Below are positions 41,411-50,423 of a stretch of 64,000 nucleotides of DNA, one piece after another. Position 1 is the stretch's first letter. Each line of letters begins with the position of its first letter. The stretch is from positions 124,001 to 188,000 of the forward strand of contig NZ_AGBX01000001.1 of the NCBI RefSeq assembly GCF_000225825.1, in the 5' to 3' direction. The notes below the pieces were generated by a model. The model saw only the letters and a list, made by a program, of their open reading frames with translations, was not told where the DNA came from and made no database searches. A program made the position numbers and the translations under genes. The stretch comes from Brachybacterium squillarum M-6-3. Its GTDB lineage: Bacteria; Actinomycetota; Actinomycetes; Actinomycetales; Dermabacteraceae.

Positions 41411-43345
41411 TCAGGCGAGCAGCGAGAGGTCCAGGGTGGTCGGCGCGCCCTCGACGACGCGGATCGGCACCCCCCAGTCCTGCTGGTGCATGTGGCAGGC
41501 CGGGAACTCGACGGCCGGGTCGACGTCGCAGGAGGCGGCGCGCGCGTTCACGTGCAGCACCCCCTCGGTGTAGGCCGGATCCAGCTCGATCGTGCGCTCG
41601 AGGTCGGTGGAGACCCCTCCCCCGGCGGCGAGCATCGGCTGCGGGGTGGTGGAGATGGTGACCTGGGTGGAGGGGCCGAGCGAGTCGTCGAGCTTGTGGC
41701 CCTCCGGCGGTGTGAACAGCACCCGCACCGTCAGCGGGCCGGGGCCCACCTCGGTGGCGGGGCGCTCGGAGCGGCGGGCGCCCTCGTCGATCACGCGCTC
41801 GGCGGCGCGGGCCACGGGCACCCAGGTGATGCGATGCGCCCCGGACTCCACCACGATGAGCTGGCCGATGCCGTCGACCGGCGGGCCGACCAGGGCCGCG
41901 CTGGGCTCGTCCAGGTCGGTGGCGACGGTGACGACGGTGGCGGCGTCCCCGGTGCGGATCGGGTTCTCCTCGGCGTGCTCGTCGACGATCCGGATCGCGC
42001 CGTTGTAGGTGTCGGCCACGGCGATGCGGCCGTCGGGCAGCACGGTCACGCCGAGCGGGTGCTGCAGGCGCGCCACCTCGGCGGGGCCGTCCACGTGGCC
42101 GAAGTCGAACAGGCCCTGTCCGACGAGGGTGGAGACCTCCATCGTCTGCGGGTCCAGCACCCGGATCGCGGAGCTCTCGGAGTCGGCGACGACGAGGCGC
42201 CCATCGGGCAGCTCGTCGATGCCGGAGGGCTGCGCCCACCAGGAGGTGACGGCAGGGCCGTCCACGAGGCCCTCCTGGGTGGTGCCGGCCAGCACCATCA
42301 GGGAGCCGGTGACGGGGTCGAAGGTCCACAGCTGGTGGATGCCGGCCATCGTGATCACGACGCGGTTCAGGGCGTGCGACCAGCCCAGGTCCCACGGGGT
42401 GGACAGGGCGTAGGAGCGGGGGTCGCCCTCGCCGCGGGGCAGCGCGTCGCCCTGCATCCACTGGGCGCCGGAGCCGGCGACGGTCCACACCTCGGTGGCG
42501 GTGCGGGAGCGCAGGAAGCGGTCCTGGCCGACCTTCACGCCGCGCAGCACGTGGTTGGCGGTGTCGGCGACCAGCAGGTCGTAGCCGACCTCCGCGGCGA
42601 CGTCGGAGGGCAGGGCCAGCACGCCGTTGGGCTCGGCGAATCGCACCCCGGCGGACTCGCCGTCCAGCAGGCCGCGACGGCCGTCGCCGATCTCCTCGTC
42701 CACGGTGGTGCCGTCGGGGTCGAAGACCACCAGGCGGTGCTGCCCGGCGTCGGAGACCACGATCCGCCAGTCGTCCAGGATCGTGACCTTGGACGGGAAG
42801 CGGAGGGTCTGCGGCACCTTCTCGGCGATCACGGTGGGGGCAGGGCCACGGCGCAGGGAGCCGTCGGCCTCGCCCTCGGCGACCAGGCGGCCGATGAGGG
42901 CGTCGAGGTTCTCGGCGTGGCCCTCCCCGGAGAGGTTGCCGGCGATGCGGCCCTGGGTGTCCAGCACCATCAGGGTGGGCCAGGCGCGGGCGCCGTACTC
43001 GCTCCAGGTGAGCAGCTCGGGGTCGTCGAGCACGGGGTGGGTGACCTCGTAGCGCTCGATGTTCGCGGCGAGCGCGTCGGGGTCCTTCTCGAACTCGAAC
43101 TTCGGCGAGTGCACGCCGACGACGACGAGCTCCTCGGCCCACTTCTCCTCCAGCGGCCGCAGCTCGTCGAGGACGTGCAGGCAGTTCACGCAGCAGAAGG
43201 TCCAGAAGTCCAGCAGCACGATCTTGCCGCGGAGGTCCTCGAGGTCGAGGTCGACGCCTCCCGTGTTCAGCCATCCACGGCCCCGCAGGGCGGGCCCGTG
43301 AGCGCGGGCTGGCAGGGGCAAGGAGGCGTCGGACGAAGCGGTCAT
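41411..43345 (-). CDS. Thioredoxin-like protein with NHL-repeat propeller (NHLRC2-like)
   Basis: Cytoplasmic two-domain protein of about 644 aa. The N-terminal thioredoxin fold has KIVLLDFWTFCCVNCLHVL (redox CVNC near residue 50). A six-bladed NHL beta-propeller follows, with repeats such as FAEPNGVLALP, QPSGIDELPDGRLVVADS and HPLGVTVLPDGRIAVADTYN. A C-terminal beta domain has DPAVEFPACHMHQQDWGVP. The animal homologue is NHLRC2; the bacterial role is not established. Start taken at ATG 43345; a GTG at 43375 is possible. Operon with the pseudo-pyrophosphatase downstream. Confidence 0.88.
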   Translation of the reverse strand: MTASSDASLPLPARAHGPALRGRGWLNTGGVDLDLEDLRGKIVLLDFWTFCCVNCLHVLDELRPLEEKWAEELVVVGVHSPKFEFEKDPDALAANIERYEVTHPVLDDPELLTWSEYGARAWPTLMVLDTQGRIAGNLSGEGHAENLDALIGRLVAEGEADGSLRRGPAPTVIAEKVPQTLRFPSKVTILDDWRIVVSDAGQHRLVVFDPDGTTVDEEIGDGRRGLLDGESAGVRFAEPNGVLALPSDVAAEVGYDLLVADTANHVLRGVKVGQDRFLRSRTATEVWTVAGSGAQWMQGDALPRGEGDPRSYALSTPWDLGWSHALNRVVITMAGIHQLWTFDPVTGSLMVLAGTTQEGLVDGPAVTSWWAQPSGIDELPDGRLVVADSESSAIRVLDPQTMEVSTLVGQGLFDFGHVDGPAEVARLQHPLGVTVLPDGRIAVADTYNGAIRIVDEHAEENPIRTGDAATVVTVATDLDEPSAALVGPPVDGIGQLIVVESGAHRITWVPVARAAERVIDEGARRSERPATEVGPGPLTVRVLFTPPEGHKLDDSLGPSTQVTISTTPQPMLAAGGGVSTDLERTIELDPAYTEGVLHVNARAASCDVDPAVEFPACHMHQQDWGVPIRVVEGAPTTLDLSLLA

Positions 43346-43450
43346 GGGGCCAGTGAACACCGCCCACCTGGACACATGCCAGTCGGTCGGGGGGTGGCGG
43401 GGACCGACATCACCCGCGAGCAGGATCGTACGCAGGGATGATCCGGACCC

Positions 43451-44146
43451 TCACCAGGTCGCGATCCAGGCGGCCAGGGCGGGGTCCTCCAAGCTGCCGA
43501 GGACCAGGTCGGCCTCGGGGACGGAGCCCAGATGTGTGGGCACGGCGATCAGCCGCAGCCCGGCGTCGCGGGCGGCCTGGGCGCCGGTGCCGGAGTCCTC
43601 CAGGGCCAGGGTGTCCTCCGGGGCGACGCCGAGGGCGCGGGCCGCCGCGGCGTACATGTCGGGCGCGGGCTTGGGCCGATCCACGGTGTCGGAGGCCTCC
43701 AGGACGGTGAAGTGCTCGAGCAGGCCGCCGGCGGCGAGCTTGTCGCGCAGGGACTCCAGCCAGGAGTTGGAGGCGCAGCCCAGGGGGCGGGCGGCCGCGG
43801 CGGCGCGCACGGTCTCGGGGGCGCCCGGCATCGTCGTGACCCCGCCGTCGAGCTCGGCGGCGAAGGCCTCATCGAGCTGGGCGAGCACCGCGGTCTCGGG
43901 GTGGCCGGAGCGGGCGGCGAGCACTTCGGCGGCGACCTCGATGGTGGAGCCGTGCAGCCGCTCGTCGTCCTCGGGTGTGAGGACGGCGCCGATGCGGGCG
44001 ACGACGGCGTCCTGAGCGCGCATCCACACGCTCTCGGTGTCCAGCAGCAGCCCGTCGCAGTCGAAGACGACGGCCTGCGGGGTCCAGTCACCGAAGGCGG
44101 CCCGGACGCTCTCGGGGACGGTGGCGTCGGCGGGGGTGGTGCTCAT
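43451..44146 (-). CDS. HAD-superfamily phosphatase, second of a tandem pair
   Basis: 231 aa, HAD subfamily IA with a helical cap. Motif I is VVFDCDGLLLDTE, motif II GCASNSW, motif III KPAPDMY and motif IV LEDSGTGAQAA. Likely hydrolyses a sugar or nucleotide monophosphate. Its ATG overlaps the stop of the upstream HAD gene, with which it shares about half its residues by eye, so the pair arose by duplication. Confidence 0.9.
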   Translation of the reverse strand: MSTTPADATVPESVRAAFGDWTPQAVVFDCDGLLLDTESVWMRAQDAVVARIGAVLTPEDDERLHGSTIEVAAEVLAARSGHPETAVLAQLDEAFAAELDGGVTTMPGAPETVRAAAAARPLGCASNSWLESLRDKLAAGGLLEHFTVLEASDTVDRPKPAPDMYAAAARALGVAPEDTLALEDSGTGAQAARDAGLRLIAVPTHLGSVPEADLVLGSLEDPALAAWIATW

Positions 44147-44847
44147 CGGCGAGGCTCCCAGCTCTCGATCCAGGTGCGCAGGGCGGGGTCGGCGAGGCTC
44201 GCCAGCGTGCGCGGGGCGGCAGGCTCCTGGCCGGGCACGGAGGGCACGGCGATGAGCTGCAGCCCGGCGGACCGGGCGGCGCGGGCCCCGGCCTCGGAGT
44301 CCTCGAAGCCGAGGGTCTGCGTCGGCTCGGCGCCGAGCGCCCGCGCGGCGGCGAGGTACATGTCGGGGGCGGGCTTGGGCTCGGCGACGTCCTCGACGGC
44401 GATGCTGGCGCCGAGCAGCCCGGCGATGCCGAGACCGGTGAGCTTGGCGTCGAGCATCTCGCGCGGGGAGTTCGAGGCCACGGCGACGGGGCGACGCGCG
44501 GCGACGGCGCGCAGGGTCTCCAGGGCGCCGGGCAGCGGCTGCGGGGTGTGCCCGGTGTCCGCCATGGCCTCCGCCATCAGCTCCTCGCCCACCTCGTAGG
44601 GGTCTCGCCCCAGGTGCTCGGCCAGGACGATCGAGACGGCCTGCCCGGAGGCGCCGGTCAGCGAGCGCCGGGTGGCCGGAGGAAGGGTCACGCCCTGCCG
44701 GGCCAGGTAGGCGTCCTGCAGCTGGACCCAGCGGGCCTCGGTGTCGATGAGCAGGCCGTCGCAGTCGAAGACCACGGCCTCCGGGGCCCAGCGCGGGGGC
44801 CACTGGTCGAGCGGGGACGGGGGCAGCGGAGCGGTGTCGGCACGCAT
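44143..44847 (-). CDS. HAD-superfamily phosphatase, first of a tandem pair
   Basis: 234 aa, same subfamily as the next gene: VVFDCDGLLIDTE, VAVASNSPREML, KPAPDMYLAAARALG and FEDSEAGARAARSAG. It ends RTWIESW close to the AAWIATW end of its paralogue. Lies 25 bases after metY on the same strand, so metY and both HAD genes may share a transcript. Confidence 0.9.
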   Translation of the reverse strand: MRADTAPLPPSPLDQWPPRWAPEAVVFDCDGLLIDTEARWVQLQDAYLARQGVTLPPATRRSLTGASGQAVSIVLAEHLGRDPYEVGEELMAEAMADTGHTPQPLPGALETLRAVAARRPVAVASNSPREMLDAKLTGLGIAGLLGASIAVEDVAEPKPAPDMYLAAARALGAEPTQTLGFEDSEAGARAARSAGLQLIAVPSVPGQEPAAPRTLASLADPALRTWIESWEPRR

Positions 44848-44872
44848 GATGCCCCCAGCGTATCCGGGCCGC

Positions 44873-46210
44873 TCAGGCTCCCGCGTCCTCCTGCCCCGCG
44901 TCCTCCTGCAGCGCGGCGAAGCCGAGGTCGAGATCGGCGAGGATGTCGTCGATGTGCTCGATGCCCACGGAGAGCCGCACGAAGCCGGGCTCCACCCCGG
45001 CGAGCCGCTGCTGCTCCTCGTCGAGCTGGGAGTGGGTGGTGGAGGCCGGGTGGATCACCAGCGAGCGCACGTCGCCGATGTTGGCCACCAGGGAGTGCAG
45101 GCGCAGGGCGTCCACGAAGCGGATGCCCGCCTCCTTCCCGCCCTCCAGCACGAAGCCCAGGACCGAGCCCGCGCCGCGCGGCAGGTAGCGCCGGGCGCGG
45201 TCGTGGTACGGCGAGTCCGGCTGGCCCGCGTAGGCCACCGAGACCACGCCGGGCTTGCCCACCAGGTGCTCCGCCACCTTCTCGGCATTGGCGACGTGGC
45301 GCTCCATCCGCAGCGGCAGCGTCTCGATGCCCTGGGCGATGAGGAAGGCGCTGTGCGGGGCGATGGCCGGGCCGAGGTCCCGCAGCAGCGCCACCCGGGC
45401 GCGGATCGCGAAGGCCGGCAGCTCCGGCGGCAGCTGGGTGTAGACCAGGCCGTGGTACGAGGGATCGGGCTCGTTCAGCAGGGGGAAGCGCTCCGGCTCG
45501 GCCCCGAAGTCGAAGCGGCCCGCGTCGACGATGGCGCCGGCGATGGCGGTGCCGTGCCCACCCAGGAACTTCGTGGCCGAGTGGACCACCACATCGGCGC
45601 CGTGCTCGATCGGCCGCAGCAGGTAGGGGGTGGCGACCGTGTTGTCCACGATCAGCGGCACCCCGGCGTCGTGGGCCACCCCGGCGACCCCCTCCACGTC
45701 CAGCACGTCCTGGCGGGGGTTGGGGATGGTCTCGGCGAAGAACGCCTTGGTGGTGGGGCGCACGGCGGCACGCCAGGAGTCGAGGTCGTCGGGGTCCTCG
45801 ACGAAGACCGGCTCGATACCGAGGCGGGACAGGGTGTGGCGGAACAGGTTGGCGGTGCCGCCGTACAGGGAGGGGGAGACGACGATGCTGTCCCCGGCCT
45901 GGGCCACGGTGAGGACCGCCAGGGTGATCGCGCTCTGCCCGGAGGCGACCAGCAGCCCGGCCGCGCCGCCCTCGAGGGCCGCGATGCGGGTCTCCACGGC
46001 CTCCTGGGTGGGGTTGGTCAGGCGCGTGTAGATCGGGCCGAGCTCGGCGAGCGCGAAGCGGTTCGCGGCGGTCTGCGCGTCGGGGAAGACGAAGCTGGTG
46101 GTCTGGTAGATCGGCAGGGCGCGGGCGCCGGTGTCGCCGTCGGGCTGCTGCCCGGCGTGCACGGCGAGGGTCTCGAGATGCGGGGCGGGGGCGGGCTCGG
46201 AGGTCGACAT
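44873..46210 (-). CDS. metY: O-acetylhomoserine aminocarboxypropyltransferase
   Basis: PLP enzyme making homocysteine from O-acetylhomoserine and sulfide, 445 aa, typical for MetY (longer than MetB/MetZ). PLP lysine in HSATKFLGGHGTAIAG; other family blocks are TTSFVFPDAQTAANRFAL, YTRLTNPTQEAVETRIAALEGG and SLGVANIGDVRSLVIHPAST-like VANIGDVRSLVIHPASTTH. The open frame runs on upstream but the ATG at 46210 matches the family start. Divergent from the XRE regulator; no SAM riboswitch seen in the 133-base gap. Confidence 0.94.
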   Translation of the reverse strand: MSTSEPAPAPHLETLAVHAGQQPDGDTGARALPIYQTTSFVFPDAQTAANRFALAELGPIYTRLTNPTQEAVETRIAALEGGAAGLLVASGQSAITLAVLTVAQAGDSIVVSPSLYGGTANLFRHTLSRLGIEPVFVEDPDDLDSWRAAVRPTTKAFFAETIPNPRQDVLDVEGVAGVAHDAGVPLIVDNTVATPYLLRPIEHGADVVVHSATKFLGGHGTAIAGAIVDAGRFDFGAEPERFPLLNEPDPSYHGLVYTQLPPELPAFAIRARVALLRDLGPAIAPHSAFLIAQGIETLPLRMERHVANAEKVAEHLVGKPGVVSVAYAGQPDSPYHDRARRYLPRGAGSVLGFVLEGGKEAGIRFVDALRLHSLVANIGDVRSLVIHPASTTHSQLDEEQQRLAGVEPGFVRLSVGIEHIDDILADLDLGFAALQEDAGQEDAGA

Positions 46211-46343
46211 GCGCCCAGCCTGCGGTGCGGGGGCGTGGGCGGCAAGGATTCGGGCCGAGCGTGAACCGGGATGACGGACGGAGCGCGAGGGGTGCCCCGA
46301 CAGGACATCCCTCCCCCGCGGGGGCCCGCCTAGGCTCTCGGCC

Positions 46344-47309
46344 ATGAGCACCTCGAGCACCGCCCCCGACCCCCGCCAGGGGATCCGGGCCGAGATCAGC
46401 GACTTCCTGCGCACCCGCCGGGACGCCCTGACCCCGCAGGCCGCGGGCATCATCGCCGGGTCGCGGCGGCGGGTGCCGGGGCTGCGCCGGGAGGAGCTGG
46501 CGATGCTGGCCGGGATGAGCGTGGACTACTACGCGCGGATGGAGCGCGGCGACCTCGCCGGGGTCTCCCCCGAGGTGCTGGACGCCCTGGCGCGCGCCCT
46601 GCAGCTCGACGAGGCCGAGACCGACCACCTGCACGACCTGGCCGAGGCGGCCCAGCCGCGGCCGCGGCGTCCGCGCCACGCCCCCTCCTCCACGGTGCGG
46701 CCCGCCCTGCAGCAGTTCCTCGACGCGGCCGCCGCGCCGATGTGGGCCCGCGACCGACGGATGGACGTGCTGGCCACGAACGCGCTGGGGCGGGCGCTGT
46801 ACGCCCCGCTGCTGGAGGACGTCGCCGCCCGGGGCAACACCGCCCGCTTCCTGTTCCTCAGCCCCGCCTCGCGGGTGTTCTTCCCCGACTGGGAGCGGTC
46901 CGCGGACGGGGTCGTCGCGACCCTGCGCAGCTACGCGGGGCGGACCCCGCGGGACACCGGGCTGACGGACCTGATCGGGGAGCTCATCGCCCGCAGCGAG
47001 GAGTTCTCCGCCCGCTGGTCCGCCCACCAGGTGCGCCACCATCGCACCGGCACCAAGCGCATCCGCCACCCGCAGGTCGGCGAGCTGGAGCTGTCCTACG
47101 AGGGGATGGAGCTGTCCGCCGAGGAGGGCTGGACCCTGTTCGGCTACTCGGCGGAGCCCGGCAGCCCCAGCCTGGAGCGCCTGGCGCTGCTGGCCAGCCT
47201 CGCCGTCAGCCCGTCGGGCTCATCGGGGTCGTCGGCGCCGTCGGGGCCGTCAGGTCCAGCCGCCGGCCCGTCCAGCGGTGGCGCAGCCAGCGGTCGTGGG
47301 AGGCGATGA
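46344..47309 (+). CDS. XRE-family regulator with MmyB-like domain
   Basis: 321 aa. N-terminal HTH with FLRTRRDALTPQAAG, RRVPGLRREELAMLAGMSVD and YYARMERGDLAGVSPEVLDAL, then the MmyB-like ligand domain (WARDRRMDVLATNALGRALY, ARFLFLSPASRVFFPDWE). The last 35 residues are Ser/Gly/Pro-rich and are encoded antisense to the end of the ABC-F gene, with a 104-base convergent overlap, so the tail is probably non-functional read-through. ATG seven bases after TAGGCT, leaderless. May control metY or a nearby gene. Confidence 0.88.
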   Translation: MSTSSTAPDPRQGIRAEISDFLRTRRDALTPQAAGIIAGSRRRVPGLRREELAMLAGMSVDYYARMERGDLAGVSPEVLDALARALQLDEAETDHLHDLAEAAQPRPRRPRHAPSSTVRPALQQFLDAAAAPMWARDRRMDVLATNALGRALYAPLLEDVAARGNTARFLFLSPASRVFFPDWERSADGVVATLRSYAGRTPRDTGLTDLIGELIARSEEFSARWSAHQVRHHRTGTKRIRHPQVGELELSYEGMELSAEEGWTLFGYSAEPGSPSLERLALLASLAVSPSGSSGSSAPSGPSGPAAGPSSGGAASGRGRR

Positions 47310-48843
47310 CGACCGTCCCCTCCGCCTCCAGCACCGCTCGCTCCAGCCGGGTGGCCAGGTCCAGGGCCAGATGGTTGGTGGGCTCGTCCAGCAGCAGCAG
47401 CGCCGGAGGCGCGGCGAGGATCGCGGCGAGAGCGACCCGGCGCCGCTGACCCCGGGAGAGCTCGCCCAGCGGCCGGTCCAGGTCCCGCGGGTGCAGCAGG
47501 CCGCGGGTGTCCGCGGCGACCTCGCGGGCGGTGGCCTCCGGGTCCAGCACCTCGTCCTGCGCCAGCAGCGCCCGGTCCGGGGTGACGGAGACGCTGCCCG
47601 CGCTCGGAGCGAGGGTGCCGGCCAGCAGGGCCAGCAGCGTCGACTTCCCGCTGCCGTTGGGGCCGGTGATCAGCAGCTTCTCCCCCGCGGCGAGGCCGAG
47701 GTCCACCGGGGCGAGGCGTCCGGTGACGGCGGCGCCGGAGGCGGAGGCGAGCACCTGGTGCTCCGCGCCGCGGCGGGGCTCCCGCCAGCCGGTGAAGACC
47801 AGCTCGGCCGGGGGCTTGCGGATCTGGGACTCCTCCAGCTCCTCCAGCCGGCGACGGGCGTCGCGCACCCGCCGGGAGACGACCGTGGCGTTGCGGTCGG
47901 CGTAGAACTTCTTGGAGGCGCGGGCCTCGGTGCGGGGGCCGCGCCCCTCGTGACCCACCCGGTGGCTCTCCTTCACCGCGGCGCGCAGCGCGTTCAGCTC
48001 CTCCTGCTCGTCCCGGAAGCGGGTCTCCCAGCGGTCGCGGGCGTCCATGCGGGCGTGCAGGTAGTCGGTGAAGGTGCCGGTGAAGGCCTGGACGCCGCCG
48101 GGCTCCCGGTCCAGCGGGGTGGGCGCCGGGTCGAGGTCGAGCTGGCCGCGGGTGGCCTCGTCGAGGAAGGCGCGGTCGTGGCTGGCGGCGAGCACCGGGC
48201 CGGGATGCTCGGCGAGCAGGCCGGCCAGGAAGGCGGCGGCGTCCTCGTCGAGGTGGTTGGTGGGCTCGTCCAGCAGCAGGGTGGTGGGCCGGGCGATCAG
48301 CAGGTGCGCGAGGGCGAGGCGGCCGCGCTGCCCGCCGGACATCTCGTCCAGCCGTCGCTCGGCGGGGATCGGCGCGAGGCCGAGCCCGTCCAGCACCCGG
48401 GCGGCGCGCTGCTCGGCGCCCCAGACGTCGGCGAGGGTCGCCTCCTCCAGCAGCTCCTGGTAGCGGCGGGCGACGGTCGCGTCGTCGGGGCGGGCGGCGA
48501 GGTCCTCCCCCGCGGCGGTGAGGTCCCGTTCCAGGCGGCGGGCGTGGACCAGCGCGTCCTCGACCACGGCCGCGCGGGTGGTGGCCGGCGGCAGCGGCAG
48601 CTCCTGGTGGAGCAGGCCGACGGGGCCGGGGGCGTGGACGGTGCCGTGGTCCGGGACGAGGCGTCCGGCGAGCACCCGCAGCAGGGTGGACTTGCCGCTG
48701 CCGTTCTCCCCCAGGAGGCCGGTGGGGCGCCCGGCGGGCACGGTGAGGGAGACGTCCCGCAGCACGGGCCGGTCGGGGTAGGAGAAGGAGAGGCCCTCGG
48801 CGCGCAGGTGCAGGGCGGCGGGGGCAGAGGGGGATGAGGACAT
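47206..48843 (-). CDS. ABC-F family ATPase
   Basis: Soluble tandem ATPase of 545 aa acting on ribosomes, either as a translation factor or as antibiotic resistance. Walker A sites GENGSGKST and GPNGSGKST; signatures MSGGQRGRLALAHLL and LSRGQRRRVALAAIL; Walker B LLLDEPTNHLDEDA and LLLDEPTNHLALDL. The interdomain linker (about residues 235 to 330, HARMDARDRWETRFRDEQEEL) is moderately long, as in resistance types. The gene stands alone. Whether it protects against an antibiotic cannot be read from the sequence. Confidence 0.92.
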   Translation of the reverse strand: MSSSPSAPAALHLRAEGLSFSYPDRPVLRDVSLTVPAGRPTGLLGENGSGKSTLLRVLAGRLVPDHGTVHAPGPVGLLHQELPLPPATTRAAVVEDALVHARRLERDLTAAGEDLAARPDDATVARRYQELLEEATLADVWGAEQRAARVLDGLGLAPIPAERRLDEMSGGQRGRLALAHLLIARPTTLLLDEPTNHLDEDAAAFLAGLLAEHPGPVLAASHDRAFLDEATRGQLDLDPAPTPLDREPGGVQAFTGTFTDYLHARMDARDRWETRFRDEQEELNALRAAVKESHRVGHEGRGPRTEARASKKFYADRNATVVSRRVRDARRRLEELEESQIRKPPAELVFTGWREPRRGAEHQVLASASGAAVTGRLAPVDLGLAAGEKLLITGPNGSGKSTLLALLAGTLAPSAGSVSVTPDRALLAQDEVLDPEATAREVAADTRGLLHPRDLDRPLGELSRGQRRRVALAAILAAPPALLLLDEPTNHLALDLATRLERAVLEAEGTVVIASHDRWLRHRWTGRRLDLTAPTAPTTPMSPTG

Positions 48844-48963
48844 GGAGCGGCTCCGGGGTGCGCGAAGGGGCGACGGTCTCGGGGCGGCTCAGATCCTCAC
48901 GGGCCCGACCTTAGGGGCAGCGAATGCCGCCGTCCAGCGAATATCCCTCCGCCGCTCCCCGGA

Positions 48964-50358
48964 TCACTCCGGCGGGGCGGCGAGCAGCGCGGTGACGGCG
49001 GCGCGCATCATCGCCTCGCCGGGGCCGTGGGCGAGCACCCGGTGCGGGGCGGGCGGGGCCGTCTCGGCGCGGCCGGTGTGCACGACGATCGTGTCCGGGC
49101 GGGCGGCGAGCAGCTCCCGCAGGCGGGCGTCCTCGGCAGGGTCGGCGGCACCGAGGGCGGTGAGGACGAGCACCGGGGCCGCTCCCGGCGGAGGCGCCTG
49201 CCAGGCGGGGTCGGTGACGACGGCGAGCCCGTGTGCGGCGAGGGCCCGGGGCAGGGCGTCGGGGGCCTCGGGGCGGCTGCGCAGGTCGAGCACGGCCACC
49301 TCGCCGGGGGTGAGGCGGGCGCGGCGCAGGCCGATGGCGCGGGCGGCCAGCGCGGCCCCGGCCTCCGCGAGGGCGGCCTCGGCGGCGGGGACGTCCGGGG
49401 TGGGCAGCCAGCGGCGGCGGGCCCGCAGGGAGGCGATCCGCTCGGCCGCCTCCCGGTGGCGGGCCTCCAGCAGCGCGGGGTTCAGCTCGCCGGTCTGCAC
49501 GGCGGCGTCGAGCCCGGCGATCACCGCGCGGGCCGCGGCGGGGTCGGGCACGTGCAGCAGGTGCGCCCCGGCGCGCAGGGCGGCGACGGCGGCCGCGGCG
49601 AGGTCGATCCCGGCCTCCGCGGCGGCGCGGGGCACGTCCCCGGCCACCAGCAGGCCGTGGAAGCGGGCGGTGCCGATCTCCTCCAGCAGGGCGGGCATCC
49701 AGGCGCCGAGCGCCGCGGGGCCGGGGCCGAGGGCGGGGACGGCCAGCGGGTCGGGCATCACCGCGTCGGCCCAGGCGGCGAGCTCCCAGGGCACCAGGTG
49801 ATCGGCCTCCAGGGCGTCCCGGTCCAGGGGCACCGCGGTGTCGCCCGGGCCGAGGGAGCCGGCGCCGGGGGCGCCCTGCACGCAGACGGCGATGCCGGGC
49901 TCGCGCACCCCGGACAGCAGGGCCCGGGCCTGCCGGGCCACCAGGTCGGGCTCGTCGCCCAGGGCGTGGGTGCCGCAGCGGGCGGCGGGATGGGTGGCGA
50001 CGTCCAGGCGGGGCCCGAGCAGCACCTCGATGCCGCAGGCGGCCAGGAGGTCCCCGAGCGCGAGGCCGAGGCGGCGGGTGGCCTCCGGGTCGTCGACGGC
50101 GCCGAGCGCGGCGGGGCTCGGGGTGACGCCCTGGCCCGCGGCGTGCTCGGTCACGGCGAGGACGGTGCCGGGGGCGGTCCCCCGCAGGCGCTCGGCGCGC
50201 TCGCGCAGCGCGGCGGGGGCGGCGGCCGGCAGCACGGCCACCCCGAGGCCCGTCGGGAGCTCGCCGTCGTCCGCGGCGGGCAGGTCCATGACCAGCAGGG
50301 AGGCCAGGGGGACGGCCTCGGACCCGAAGGTTTCCGGAGCTTCCGGGCGTGCGATCAT
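48964..50358 (-). CDS. GH3-like protein with eroded catalytic motifs
   Basis: 464 aa resembling the NagZ-type family 3 glycoside hydrolase barrel. GPRLDVATHP corresponds to the family's GP(V/N)xDV, GAPGAGSLGPGDTAVPLDRD to the KHFPGHGxTxxDSH block, and FHGLLVAGDVPRAAAEAGID to the nucleophile strand, with an Asp still present. The catalytic Lys-His and His of the KHFPGHG block are absent, so activity is doubtful. Divergent from a BadF-type sugar kinase; together they suggest amino-sugar or cell-wall recycling, or a sensor derived from it. CAGGAG before the ATG. Confidence 0.72.
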   Translation of the reverse strand: MIARPEAPETFGSEAVPLASLLVMDLPAADDGELPTGLGVAVLPAAAPAALRERAERLRGTAPGTVLAVTEHAAGQGVTPSPAALGAVDDPEATRRLGLALGDLLAACGIEVLLGPRLDVATHPAARCGTHALGDEPDLVARQARALLSGVREPGIAVCVQGAPGAGSLGPGDTAVPLDRDALEADHLVPWELAAWADAVMPDPLAVPALGPGPAALGAWMPALLEEIGTARFHGLLVAGDVPRAAAEAGIDLAAAAVAALRAGAHLLHVPDPAAARAVIAGLDAAVQTGELNPALLEARHREAAERIASLRARRRWLPTPDVPAAEAALAEAGAALAARAIGLRRARLTPGEVAVLDLRSRPEAPDALPRALAAHGLAVVTDPAWQAPPPGAAPVLVLTALGAADPAEDARLRELLAARPDTIVVHTGRAETAPPAPHRVLAHGPGEAMMRAAVTALLAAPPE

Positions 50359-50423
50359 GGGCTCACTCCTGCCGGGGGCGGACCCCCTCAGGATAGGACC
50401 CGGAAGACCAGGTGGAGCAGGCC

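Noticed and set aside
38970-43367. Minus-strand frame of 1465 codons
   Set aside because: Out-of-frame reading across two clear genes; Arg/Gly/Pro-rich.
39125-43441. Plus-strand frame of 1438 codons
   Set aside because: Antisense of the pseudo-pyrophosphatase and NHL-thioredoxin genes; repetitive Gly/His/Gln composition typical of shadow frames.
46211-46343. SAM riboswitch before metY
   Set aside because: No kink-turn or conserved purine core; gap is short and shared with a divergent gene.
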